A stretch of 9,634 bases of DNA from Nitrosopumilaceae archaeon (GTDB taxonomy: Archaea; Thermoproteota; Nitrososphaeria; Nitrososphaerales; Nitrosopumilaceae): the NCBI GenBank assembly GCA_007571225.1, contig RKRU01000022.1:1-9634 (forward strand), read 5' to 3'. Positions 1-5,880 of the stretch are shown here, piece after piece. The notes below the pieces were generated by a model. That model saw only the letters and a list, made by a program, of their open reading frames with translations, did no database searches and was not told where the DNA came from. A program made the position numbers and the translations under genes. How positions within the stretch are numbered: the first letter of the stretch is position 1; every line of letters begins with the position of its first letter.

Positions 1-299
1 ATCGAGTCGGGGCCCATCATACTTGCACGTGATGCAAACCGTTCTACCGTGCCACTCTCGGCCTTGGGAAGGCAGCCGGCCACTATGAGGGGCGTCTTGG
101 ATGACTCGAGGCTTTTTATCCTGTGAATCATCCTGTTTGCAGTGGCATCCTTGACTGAGCACGTCACTACCACGTTGAGGTCGGCCTCAGACGAGTCGTC
201 TACTAGTGTGTGTCCGCCATTTTGGACCATTCCAGATATCATCTCCGAATCTGCAAAGCTTGCAGAGCAGCCGTATGCCTCCACAAATACTCGTGCCAT
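1..299 (-). CDS. tRNA methylthiotransferase, MiaB/MtaB family (N-terminal part, runs off the left edge)
   Basis: This is the first 99 residues of a radical-SAM methylthiotransferase; the rest lies beyond the left edge. It begins MARVFVEAYGCSASFADSEM and carries the three cysteines expected of the N-terminal UPF0004 domain, in the contexts YGCS (residue 11), VTCSVKDAT (about 47) and AGCLP (about 76). In the family these bind an auxiliary [4Fe-4S] cluster. Archaeal members usually act on t6A37 of tRNA to make ms2t6A (MtaB-like). The radical-SAM CxxxCxxC motif and the TRAM domain would be in the missing part, so the exact subfamily is inferred. The ATG at 297-299 lies only 6 bases after the stop of the upstream lyase gene and has no clear Shine-Dalgarno sequence, which suggests co-transcription and coupled translation. 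The frame is open throughout. Confidence 0.85.
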   Translation of the reverse strand, partial: MARVFVEAYGCSASFADSEMISGMVQNGGHTLVDDSSEADLNVVVTCSVKDATANRMIHRIKSLESSKTPLIVAGCLPKAESGTVERFASRASMMGPDS

Positions 300-305
300 C
301 TGCAA

Positions 306-1682
306 TCACTTGAAGAGGGCGTCAAGCTCGCGCTCAGAAACCATTCCCTTTGATATAGCAAGTTCCCTTATGGTCTTGTTTGTCTTAAGCGACTCCTTGA
401 AGAGATCGGCCGCCTTGAGATAACCTATCTTGGGCGCCAGCAGCGTAACTATAACCGGGCTGTTCTCTATGTCTTGTTGTAGTCTCTTCTCGTTGGCGGT
501 AAGACCCTCTATCAGGTTTGCAGCAAACACGGGTACAAAATTTCTGATCATGTCAGTTGAGTCCAATACAGCCTTTAGCATACCTGGCAGCATGACGTTG
601 AGCTCAAACTGGCCTGCTTGGGCCGCATATGCTACTGTCGTATCATTCCCAATTATTCCAAAGCATACCATATTCATGCACTCTGCAAGCGACGGATTCA
701 CCTTGCCTGGCATTATCGACGATCCAGCATGCACTGCCGGTATGCCGATCTCAGAGATGCCTGCTACGGGGCCTGACGCCATCAGCCTGATGTCATTTGC
801 CAGTCTTCCCACCTCTAGTGCTACATTGCGCAGTGCTGCCGAGGTGGATGCTACTGCGGCCCTGCTCTGCAGGCCGTACTGCATGTTTTTTTCGGGCGTT
901 AGCGGAAGGCCTGATATTCGGGCAAGCTCCTCCACTGCAATCTCTCTGTATTCTTTTGGCGTATTGGCCCCTGTTCCCACGGCCGTGCCTCCTAGCGCCA
1001 CTGACTGTAGGGCCTTCTTCCCAGAGGCCAGGTTTGCAGTGGCATTTGAGACTGCCTCTGCGTATGCGGCAAACTCGCCTCCTAGCGTAACGGGAAGGGC
1101 ATCCATGAGGTGTGTTCTTCCAATCTTTTTAAATCCTGAAAATTCATCAGACTTTGACCTCAGGGCCTCTATGAGAATATGTAGCGCCGGGACCGCCTCA
1201 CCGAGGCCCATCAGTATCGACATGTGCATGGCAGTCGGGTATGTGTCGTTGCTTGATTGTGACATATTGACATGGTCGTTTGGATGCAGGTGTTCGTACT
1301 CCCCCTTCTTTCTTTTGAGTATCTCGAGCGCCACGTTTGCAATCACCTCGTTTGTATTCATGTTAAATGCGGTTCCAGCGCCAGAGTTTATCATGTCGAC
1401 TACGAACTGTTCTCTGTGCTTACCCTCGTCCAATATTGTATCACATGCCTCTATTATGGCCCCGCCGCGCTCTGCGTCTATGGCATCTGTCTTTATGTTG
1501 GCTACGGCAGCCGAGCGCTTTATCATTACAAACGATCTGATCAGGTGTTCATGCGCTCTGCGGCCCGTAACGTTGTACTGCTTTACAGCCCTGCCAGTAA
1601 AGGCTCCATAGTATGCGTCGGCAGGTATCTCCACCTCTCCAAGGGAGTCCAGGTCAAGCCTGTACTTCATGCCCTTGTGCAT
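306..1682 (-). CDS. fumC: Class II fumarate hydratase (fumarase/aspartase superfamily)
   Basis: A full-length (458 residue) member of the fumarase/aspartase superfamily, which reversibly adds water or ammonia to fumarate in the cytoplasm. Visible motifs in order are IPADAYYG (N-terminal), GAGTAFNMNTNEV, HPNDHVNMSQSSNDTYPTA, GRTHLMDALPVT and the superfamily signature loop GSSIMPGKVNP with its catalytic serine. The His in GRTH and the Gly in MPGK are fumarase-like; aspartases usually have GRTQ and MPAK. GAGT and ADAYYG are aspartase-like, so the call is fumarase with aspartase activity not excluded. The C-terminus stops right after a SERELDALFK segment, shorter than many bacterial FumC tails. 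The start at 1682 has GAGG four bases upstream. A second ATG at 1670 gives MKYRLDLDSLG, which fits the usual N-terminus equally well. The methylthiotransferase gene follows at once. In a thaumarchaeon fumarase would serve the TCA-type reactions linking to carbon fixation intermediates. Confidence 0.88.
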   Translation of the reverse strand: MHKGMKYRLDLDSLGEVEIPADAYYGAFTGRAVKQYNVTGRRAHEHLIRSFVMIKRSAAVANIKTDAIDAERGGAIIEACDTILDEGKHREQFVVDMINSGAGTAFNMNTNEVIANVALEILKRKKGEYEHLHPNDHVNMSQSSNDTYPTAMHMSILMGLGEAVPALHILIEALRSKSDEFSGFKKIGRTHLMDALPVTLGGEFAAYAEAVSNATANLASGKKALQSVALGGTAVGTGANTPKEYREIAVEELARISGLPLTPEKNMQYGLQSRAAVASTSAALRNVALEVGRLANDIRLMASGPVAGISEIGIPAVHAGSSIMPGKVNPSLAECMNMVCFGIIGNDTTVAYAAQAGQFELNVMLPGMLKAVLDSTDMIRNFVPVFAANLIEGLTANEKRLQQDIENSPVIVTLLAPKIGYLKAADLFKESLKTNKTIRELAISKGMVSERELDALFK

Positions 1683-1776
1683 CTGCCCTCTATATTCAAG
1701 TCTTTTGTTACATCGATTTTGTCCCGAGTCCGTCTTTGGAGTCTATTGTATGAGGTCGTCTGGGACTTGAGAGTAA

Positions 1777-1796
1777 GGGTGGTGGTGGGTGGGGGG
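1777..1796 (+). other. G-tract in the gap between surface-protein and lyase genes
   Basis: On the plus strand runs of G (3, 2, 2, 3 and 6) are separated by single T residues. The tract could form a two-layer G-quadruplex on this strand; it has too few separated three-G runs for a simple three-layer one. Both flanking genes are read from the other strand, so the RNA across here would be C-rich and the G-run lies in the template strand. It might slow polymerase at the end of the surface-protein transcript. That role is inference. Confidence 0.4.
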
Positions 1797-1818
1797 TGTG
1801 CGTGTTTACACTGCCGTG

Positions 1819-1838
1819 CTGCAGTTTACAGACTGCAG
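1819..1838 (-). terminator. Perfect 7-bp hairpin downstream of the surface-protein gene
   Basis: CTGCAGT and ACTGCAG form a perfect inverted repeat around the six-base loop TTACAG, 47 bases past the surface-protein stop codon. No clear U-run follows on the minus strand; a C-rich stretch does (complement of 1777-1796). It may be an RNA-processing or 3'-end structure rather than a classical terminator. The rest of 1683-1884 shows no gene. Just before the lyase start there is a weak AATATA (near 1691-1696) that could contribute to its promoter. Confidence 0.35.
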
Positions 1839-1884
1839 GATTCTTGCTGCTAGAACCTAGGTATACCAATAATCGGGGGCCGCA

Positions 1885-4800
1885 TCAATTACGGATGTCT
1901 ACTGTCAGCACCGAGGTATCTAGCATGTACTGTATCAGCGTTACAAACTCCCCGTCTGATATTAGGCCGTCAGACCACCATAACGTGACGTCCTTGAGCC
2001 ATGCTGGTACGTCGGGCCTGTCTTCATCATAACTGCGTATGGCATTACTGTAGTCTGGTGGCATGTCTATAATTCCTATGTTGGCCATTCCCCTTACGAT
2101 CGTGGCAAACCCGGTATCGCCGCCGTCGTTTGCAGTCCCTACAGCCCATGCCGCCGCCTTTGCCTTGATGCTCCCGGGTACAGACGAGGGCGGCTTTGTC
2201 TCCACGTAAAAGGAGAGCTCCCCCACCTCTGCATCGTCGTAGCGGAGCACAATCTCATAATGGCCCGGTAGCGCCCTACCGCCCTCCAACGTCAAAAGCG
2301 AGTTGTATCTGCCGTGCCTGTCCACTGCAAGATCAAACTCTTGTACGGTGTCTTCTGGGTGTGTCAGTGTGACGGTCACCGTGGGCGCGTCTGTATCATA
2401 ATACAATCCGACATCCCCTGAAAGCGTCATGTTGCCTTTTTGCCCGTCACCGTAAAGTGTGATCCGTTCTGGCTTGAGTTCCGCAGACGGACTGCCCGTT
2501 TCAGTGCCGTCTGCCGCTGCAGGTTCCGGCTGTATGGTTGTTGCGCCGCTGTTGCTGACTGTCGCATCCATCGTTGCCTGCAGGTTCTTCTCTGCTGGTG
2601 ATATGTGGCCCGTACTGCCTGCCTGCGTGTGTACGCCTCCAGAACGCAATAGACTATACGTGGATGGGTTGCCTGATGCGTCCCGCGCATCATGATATAT
2701 GATGTCCATGCTGCCGCCTGCCGTAGAGATGAGTCTGGAGCCGGACTTGTCACATATCCATGTGGGCATCTTGAACACCCCCTCAAATACTCCCGTGGCC
2801 TTGCCTGTCTCTACTAGCGCAAACCCAGTTGCTGCCAGGCCGCCGTGCTCCGTGCCGTCTATGGTACAGCGCTTGTACCTTATATCCTTGAACTTTATCT
2901 CAAGCAGGGTGGCATAACTATTCCCTACAGTGTCTACCCCTGGCAGGCCGGGATCGTTTATCACGTGGTATGTCTCTATGGTGTCAAAGGATGTGTTGAG
3001 GTCGGGATCATTTAGGACTACAGTTATGGGCGCCCCGAACCTAAGGGGTTTTGATGTGGATGAGAACGATACAGAGCCGCTCTGTGTCGTAATGTCTGTC
3101 TTTGAGGATTGGGGGACGACAAGTCCTACTTTTGCGAGATCCGAGTATGTTATGGTGATGCCATCCTTGCCGTCCATACTTCCAAATACGATGAACTTGA
3201 CATCACTGCCCGTGGCTGTAATCTCACCTATAAAGTCTGGATCAAGTATGGTCAGCTGGTTTGCCACTGCAAACTCAAGCGTCCCGTCGAAACTACCAGA
3301 GTCCCTTGAGGTCTCCTCAAGCTCCAGCCTGTATATGGCGTTGTTGACAAGTACGCCAGAATCTCTTACGCCAAACGAGAATATGTCGAGCGCTATCGGA
3401 TGCACACTGCCTGCGTGACTTTCTCTTGGTATGGTCATCTTGCTGCCCGTGGGGCCCAGATCGACTACCATGTGGATCCTAGTGCTGCCTGGGTACAATG
3501 ACGACATCTCGTGTATCTTGTTTGTGGCGTCGGGCCTGATCTGTGCCAGTGGCGACGATCCTATCCCGCCGCGCTCCACTACAGTTACATAGTTAGAGTC
3601 TGCAGGCCTGCCAAAATACAGCCTTATCTCGGCATTGTCAATGTCATCTGCACCTAGGCCGCGCTGGATTGAGCGCAGGTCCGCATTTATCCAGTTGGTG
3701 CCGTGACTGCTTGGCGGGGACCCGCCTACAAGCACGTCTCTTAGCGCGCCGGCTGTAAATCCCGTGTCAAGGGACAGCATCTCGTATGCGGCCTGCCGTT
3801 GGGCACCTGCAGTATGCAGGTGTAGCCTAGCGGAGTTCGGATCGGGCACGCTTGATGGTATGTGAATGCCGTTCTCAAACGTTTCACTGTGCGGATAGAA
3901 CACCACATCTGATGCTCCGGACATTGTAAGGGGGGAGCCTATGCGCATGGTTGGTATGACAGATGACCCAGTAGACACACTCAGATCGTCTGGGATGTTG
4001 GGATCTGTATTCTGATCTTGATCGTTTAGCGTTATTGGTATGCGCACTCCAGACCTCCACTCATCTGTACCGTCTACTGTAAGGCTGGGAACATTCAGTG
4101 AAAAGGACGCGGTAAAGGAGCCGGTCAGTACAGACAGTGATCTGTCGTTGTAGGTGACCGTTCCGGCAGTACCGCGGCTTGCCCCGGGCGCAATCTGTAC
4201 AGTTGAGCTCTTTGCCGAGTCGACGCTCTCAAAGATGCCTGAGTTGGGCCTGTTCTCTACTACTGTTATTATGTCGCCGAATCTGTTGAGTCCGTCTGAG
4301 ACGTACTGCACGGGCTGATCCCTGTTGGGCTTTAGCATCAGCACGCCGTTCTGTTCTATCTCGACGTATCCGTTGTCGTCAAATCCAAGCCTGTCAAGGT
4401 GCGGGTACATGTCGACTAGCCCGGGCCCGCCGTCTGCTGAGCTCCTGCCACCGTCGTGAAAGGCCTGGTAGAAGACCGTGGGAGCTCCTTTTGCAGTACC
4501 AAACGTCCAAGAGTCCTCGTCAGTCGGGTCTTGGTTCAGCTGCATGTCGTGTATGTACATGACGACCTCGGCGCCTGCAGGATAGGGATCTTCGCGGTCC
4601 ACCCCGTGACTGACATACTGCATGTTGTTGTAGTTTAGATCTACGTACTGAGGTCCTCCCGCGCGTTCATACTGCACCCGGACGTTGCCGGAGAATGAGA
4701 AGAGCTGTATGATGGGCCAAGCGTTCTCGTCTAGGCTTATCTGCCCTGAGGCCATGTCGCCATTGCGGTTGATCGAGGGCGGTGATCTCAGTACGTTGTT

Positions 4801-5349
4801 GATCTCAGGCGACGGGGCTATGCTGCCTGTACACTCGGAGAGCGGGGTCCTGCCGTTTGTAAATCCTGTCAGCCCTCCATCTCTTGGAACCGCTATGCCG
4901 TTAGAGTCAGAAAAGGATGCGCCCAGTACGTCTGCCTGGGTAGACGAGTCGCAGAACACGCCAAAGTCGAGGCCCTCTCCTGGAACGCCTGCATCTAGGG
5001 ATATCTGGTCTGCGGTTCTGGCTGCACCTACTTCTGCAAAGTATCCGTACCAGTATCCGTTTCTGGCTTGGGCCATGCGCAGCGTCTCGCCATTTATGGT
5101 TACGGTAGGCTCGCCGGCCCCGCCGTCAGTATCGCGTATGTTTGGCTCGACGACCATGACCTCTATTACCATCGACCCTGCAAAGCTGTTTTCGAATGCG
5201 GGGTTCTCTGCTGAAACATACAGATTGTCGTTGCTTTGTATGGCGTGTGCGGCAGATGGTGCTGTTATTATTATTATTATTGTGATGACTGCTAGTATGG
5301 CAGCTGCTGTTGCAAGGGCAGCATACGGGAGCTGGATCTGCAATCTCAT
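1885..5349 (-). CDS. Large Sec-exported S-layer-like surface protein
   Basis: An 1154-residue secreted protein in the style of thaumarchaeal S-layer proteins. Residues 1-36 are a signal peptide: MRLQIQ, a hydrophobic core with five consecutive Ile, and cleavage after AHA (36). The body is beta-rich, acidic and Ser/Thr/Gly/Asp-rich. Three loosely repeated modules are visible: NDxDxNT motifs at residues 442 and 780, SGxF/TGxF motifs centred on Phe 373, 687 and 855, and following YND, YSD and YHD motifs. Such acidic loops suggest Ca2+-binding Ig-like domains. A further beta-sandwich follows (YGDGQKG to FYVETKP). The C-terminus has two copies of a roughly 40-residue segment; the second (residues 1116-1152) contains VPAWLKD, WWSDG (Trp 1124-1125) and FVTLIQYML, a segment seen in many thaumarchaeal exported proteins. 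I see four cysteines in two pairs and no C-terminal membrane helix. The isoleucine run is encoded by (TTA)n on the plus strand at 5265-5281. The main S-layer proteins I know from this group are longer, so this may be a paralogue. Confidence 0.85.
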   Translation of the reverse strand: MRLQIQLPYAALATAAAILAVITIIIIITAPSAAHAIQSNDNLYVSAENPAFENSFAGSMVIEVMVVEPNIRDTDGGAGEPTVTINGETLRMAQARNGYWYGYFAEVGAARTADQISLDAGVPGEGLDFGVFCDSSTQADVLGASFSDSNGIAVPRDGGLTGFTNGRTPLSECTGSIAPSPEINNVLRSPPSINRNGDMASGQISLDENAWPIIQLFSFSGNVRVQYERAGGPQYVDLNYNNMQYVSHGVDREDPYPAGAEVVMYIHDMQLNQDPTDEDSWTFGTAKGAPTVFYQAFHDGGRSSADGGPGLVDMYPHLDRLGFDDNGYVEIEQNGVLMLKPNRDQPVQYVSDGLNRFGDIITVVENRPNSGIFESVDSAKSSTVQIAPGASRGTAGTVTYNDRSLSVLTGSFTASFSLNVPSLTVDGTDEWRSGVRIPITLNDQDQNTDPNIPDDLSVSTGSSVIPTMRIGSPLTMSGASDVVFYPHSETFENGIHIPSSVPDPNSARLHLHTAGAQRQAAYEMLSLDTGFTAGALRDVLVGGSPPSSHGTNWINADLRSIQRGLGADDIDNAEIRLYFGRPADSNYVTVVERGGIGSSPLAQIRPDATNKIHEMSSLYPGSTRIHMVVDLGPTGSKMTIPRESHAGSVHPIALDIFSFGVRDSGVLVNNAIYRLELEETSRDSGSFDGTLEFAVANQLTILDPDFIGEITATGSDVKFIVFGSMDGKDGITITYSDLAKVGLVVPQSSKTDITTQSGSVSFSSTSKPLRFGAPITVVLNDPDLNTSFDTIETYHVINDPGLPGVDTVGNSYATLLEIKFKDIRYKRCTIDGTEHGGLAATGFALVETGKATGVFEGVFKMPTWICDKSGSRLISTAGGSMDIIYHDARDASGNPSTYSLLRSGGVHTQAGSTGHISPAEKNLQATMDATVSNSGATTIQPEPAAADGTETGSPSAELKPERITLYGDGQKGNMTLSGDVGLYYDTDAPTVTVTLTHPEDTVQEFDLAVDRHGRYNSLLTLEGGRALPGHYEIVLRYDDAEVGELSFYVETKPPSSVPGSIKAKAAAWAVGTANDGGDTGFATIVRGMANIGIIDMPPDYSNAIRSYDEDRPDVPAWLKDVTLWWSDGLISDGEFVTLIQYMLDTSVLTVDIRN

Positions 5350-5369
5350 GTTGTTGTGGTCATACGGAC

Positions 5370-5386
5370 ATAAGAAATAATCTTAT
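5370..5386 (-). promoter_or_regulatory. Candidate promoter (TATA region) of the surface-protein gene, with perfect dyad
   Basis: This AT-rich block lies 21-37 bases before the surface-protein ATG at 5349, where an archaeal TATA element would sit for a leaderless transcript. It is also a perfect dyad: ATAAGA, five bases AATAA, then TCTTAT. No Shine-Dalgarno sequence precedes the ATG (ACCACAACAAC), which agrees with leaderless translation. The symmetry could let a dimeric regulator bind over the TATA box, or let the box work in both directions. No transcript data support this; the placement is the evidence. Confidence 0.45.
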
Positions 5387-5392
5387 CGTCGG

Positions 5393-5431
5393 CCTGCCGA
5401 TCTGGCCAGCAGTCTGACCTGCCGATCTGGC
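5393..5431. repeat. Two 14-base direct repeats, each hairpin-prone
   Basis: CCTGCCGATCTGGC occurs exactly at 5393-5406 and 5418-5431, a 25-base period. The second copy extends to CTGCC, five bases, GGCAG (5419-5433), a perfect 5-bp inverted repeat; the first has a near match. They lie just upstream of the candidate surface-protein promoter, so a regulator-binding role is possible. No known operator is recognised. Confidence 0.6.
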
Positions 5432-5490
5432 AGAACCTCCAGAACTGGGTGTATGCTTGTCGCGGCCGTGTGGTGGAAGTAGTGGTGATG

Positions 5491-5589
5491 GTGGTAGTGG
5501 TGTGGTAGTGATTGTAGCTTCTAAGGGAGGACGGGCAGCATACGGACGCAGAAGTGTAGTAGTGGTAGTGGTGTGGTAGTGATTGTAGC
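5491..5589. repeat. 28-base direct repeat pair, 71-base period
   Basis: The 28 bases at 5491-5518 (starting GTGGTAGTGGTG, ending GATTGTAGC) recur exactly at 5562-5589. The 43 bases between them hold a less repetitive piece (TTCTAAGGGAGG onward). The offset is exactly 71 bases. Confidence 0.85.
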
Positions 5590-5638
5590 AGTGACGGTAA
5601 GTGGCAGTGGCGGCGGTAACAGTGGTGATAGTTGCAGT

Positions 5639-5744
5639 AGTGGCAGTTGCGGCGGTGATGATAGTGATAGTGATTCAGGTAGTCGCTGCGCACTTGGTGT
5701 CCAAAACCGAGTGGCAGTTGCGGCGGTGATGATAGTGATAGTGA
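5639..5744. repeat. 35-base direct repeat pair, also with a 71-base period
   Basis: The 35 bases at 5639-5673 (starting AGTGGCAGTTGC, ending ATAGTGATAGTGA) recur exactly at 5710-5744. The 36 bases between them (starting TTCAGGTAGTCGC) are largely non-repetitive. The offset is 71 bases, the same as in the neighbouring 28-base pair, although the repeated sequence differs. Confidence 0.85.
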
Positions 5745-5756
5745 CGGTGGTGATAG

Positions 5757-5778
5757 TGGCAATGATGTGGCAATGATG
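5757..5778. repeat. 11-base unit, two tandem copies
   Basis: TGGCAATGATG is repeated twice without a gap (5757-5767 and 5768-5778) and followed by TGG. An 11-base unit shifts any reading frame, which argues against the tract being a maintained coding sequence. Confidence 0.75.
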
Positions 5779-5794
5779 TGGTAGTGATAGTAGC

Positions 5795-5830
5795 AGTGAT
5801 GGCGGCAGTGATGGCGGCAGTGATGGCGGC
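5795..5830. repeat. 12-base unit, three perfect tandem copies
   Basis: AGTGATGGCGGC is present three times without a gap (5795-5806, 5807-5818, 5819-5830). The array ends 15 bases before the AT-rich promoter candidate of the CDF gene. Perfect copies suggest recent slippage or replication error, so copy number may vary between strains. Confidence 0.85.
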
Positions 5831-5845
5831 AATGGAAATACGGGC

Positions 5846-5857
5846 AAAAAAGATTAA
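5846..5857 (+). promoter_or_regulatory. Candidate TATA region of the CDF gene
   Basis: AAAAAAGATTAA lies 24-35 bases before the ATG at 5881, the spacing expected for a TATA element of a leaderless archaeal transcript. It would be too close for the alternative GTG at 5866, and so favours the ATG. It is the only A/T-rich block next to an otherwise GT-rich upstream region. Confidence 0.4.
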
Positions 5858-5880
5858 CGACTGATGTGACAACATGTGGA

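Larger units (their letters stand above)
5471..5830. repeat. GT/GAT-rich low-complexity repeat tract in the divergent intergenic region
   Basis: About 360 bases dominated on the plus strand by GTGGTAGTG, GTGATAGTG and GGCGGTGATG-like units with very little C, giving strong G-over-C strand asymmetry. Two C-containing non-repetitive pieces interrupt it (about 5519-5558 and 5674-5709). It occupies most of the 531-base gap between the divergent surface-protein and CDF genes. Open frames through it on both strands give only simple Val/Ile, Ser/Asp/Gly, His/Tyr or Thr/Ile-rich strings, differ between the copies, and show no start signal, so I do not call a gene. I see no tRNA or other structured RNA in it. 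Confidence 0.8.

Noticed and set aside
430..1611. A 393-codon open frame on the plus strand
   Set aside because: It lies wholly antisense to the fumarase gene, which has all family motifs. The plus-strand product is Ser/Ala/Pro-rich with no recognisable domain, as expected from the mirror of a GC-rich gene.
4685..5380. A 231-codon plus-strand frame covering the start of the surface protein
   Set aside because: It is antisense to the signal peptide and N-terminal region of the surface protein, whose signal sequence and motifs are convincing.
5316..5545. The 13-mer GGGCAGCATACGG shared by the surface-protein start (5316-5328) and the repeat tract (5533-5545)
   Set aside because: It may record a small duplication, but the flanks do not match beyond the 13 bases, so chance cannot be excluded.
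5491..5744. CRISPR array
   Set aside because: The repeat-insert-repeat geometry (28+43, 35+36) is superficially similar, but the two pairs have different repeat sequences, each occurs only twice, the repeats are simple GT-rich sequence, and there are no cas genes.
5573..5776. A 67-codon plus-strand frame in the repeat tract
   Set aside because: It is composed only of repeat-derived Gly/Ser/Asp then Val/Ile strings, changes character at the second repeat copy, and has no ribosome binding site or promoter.
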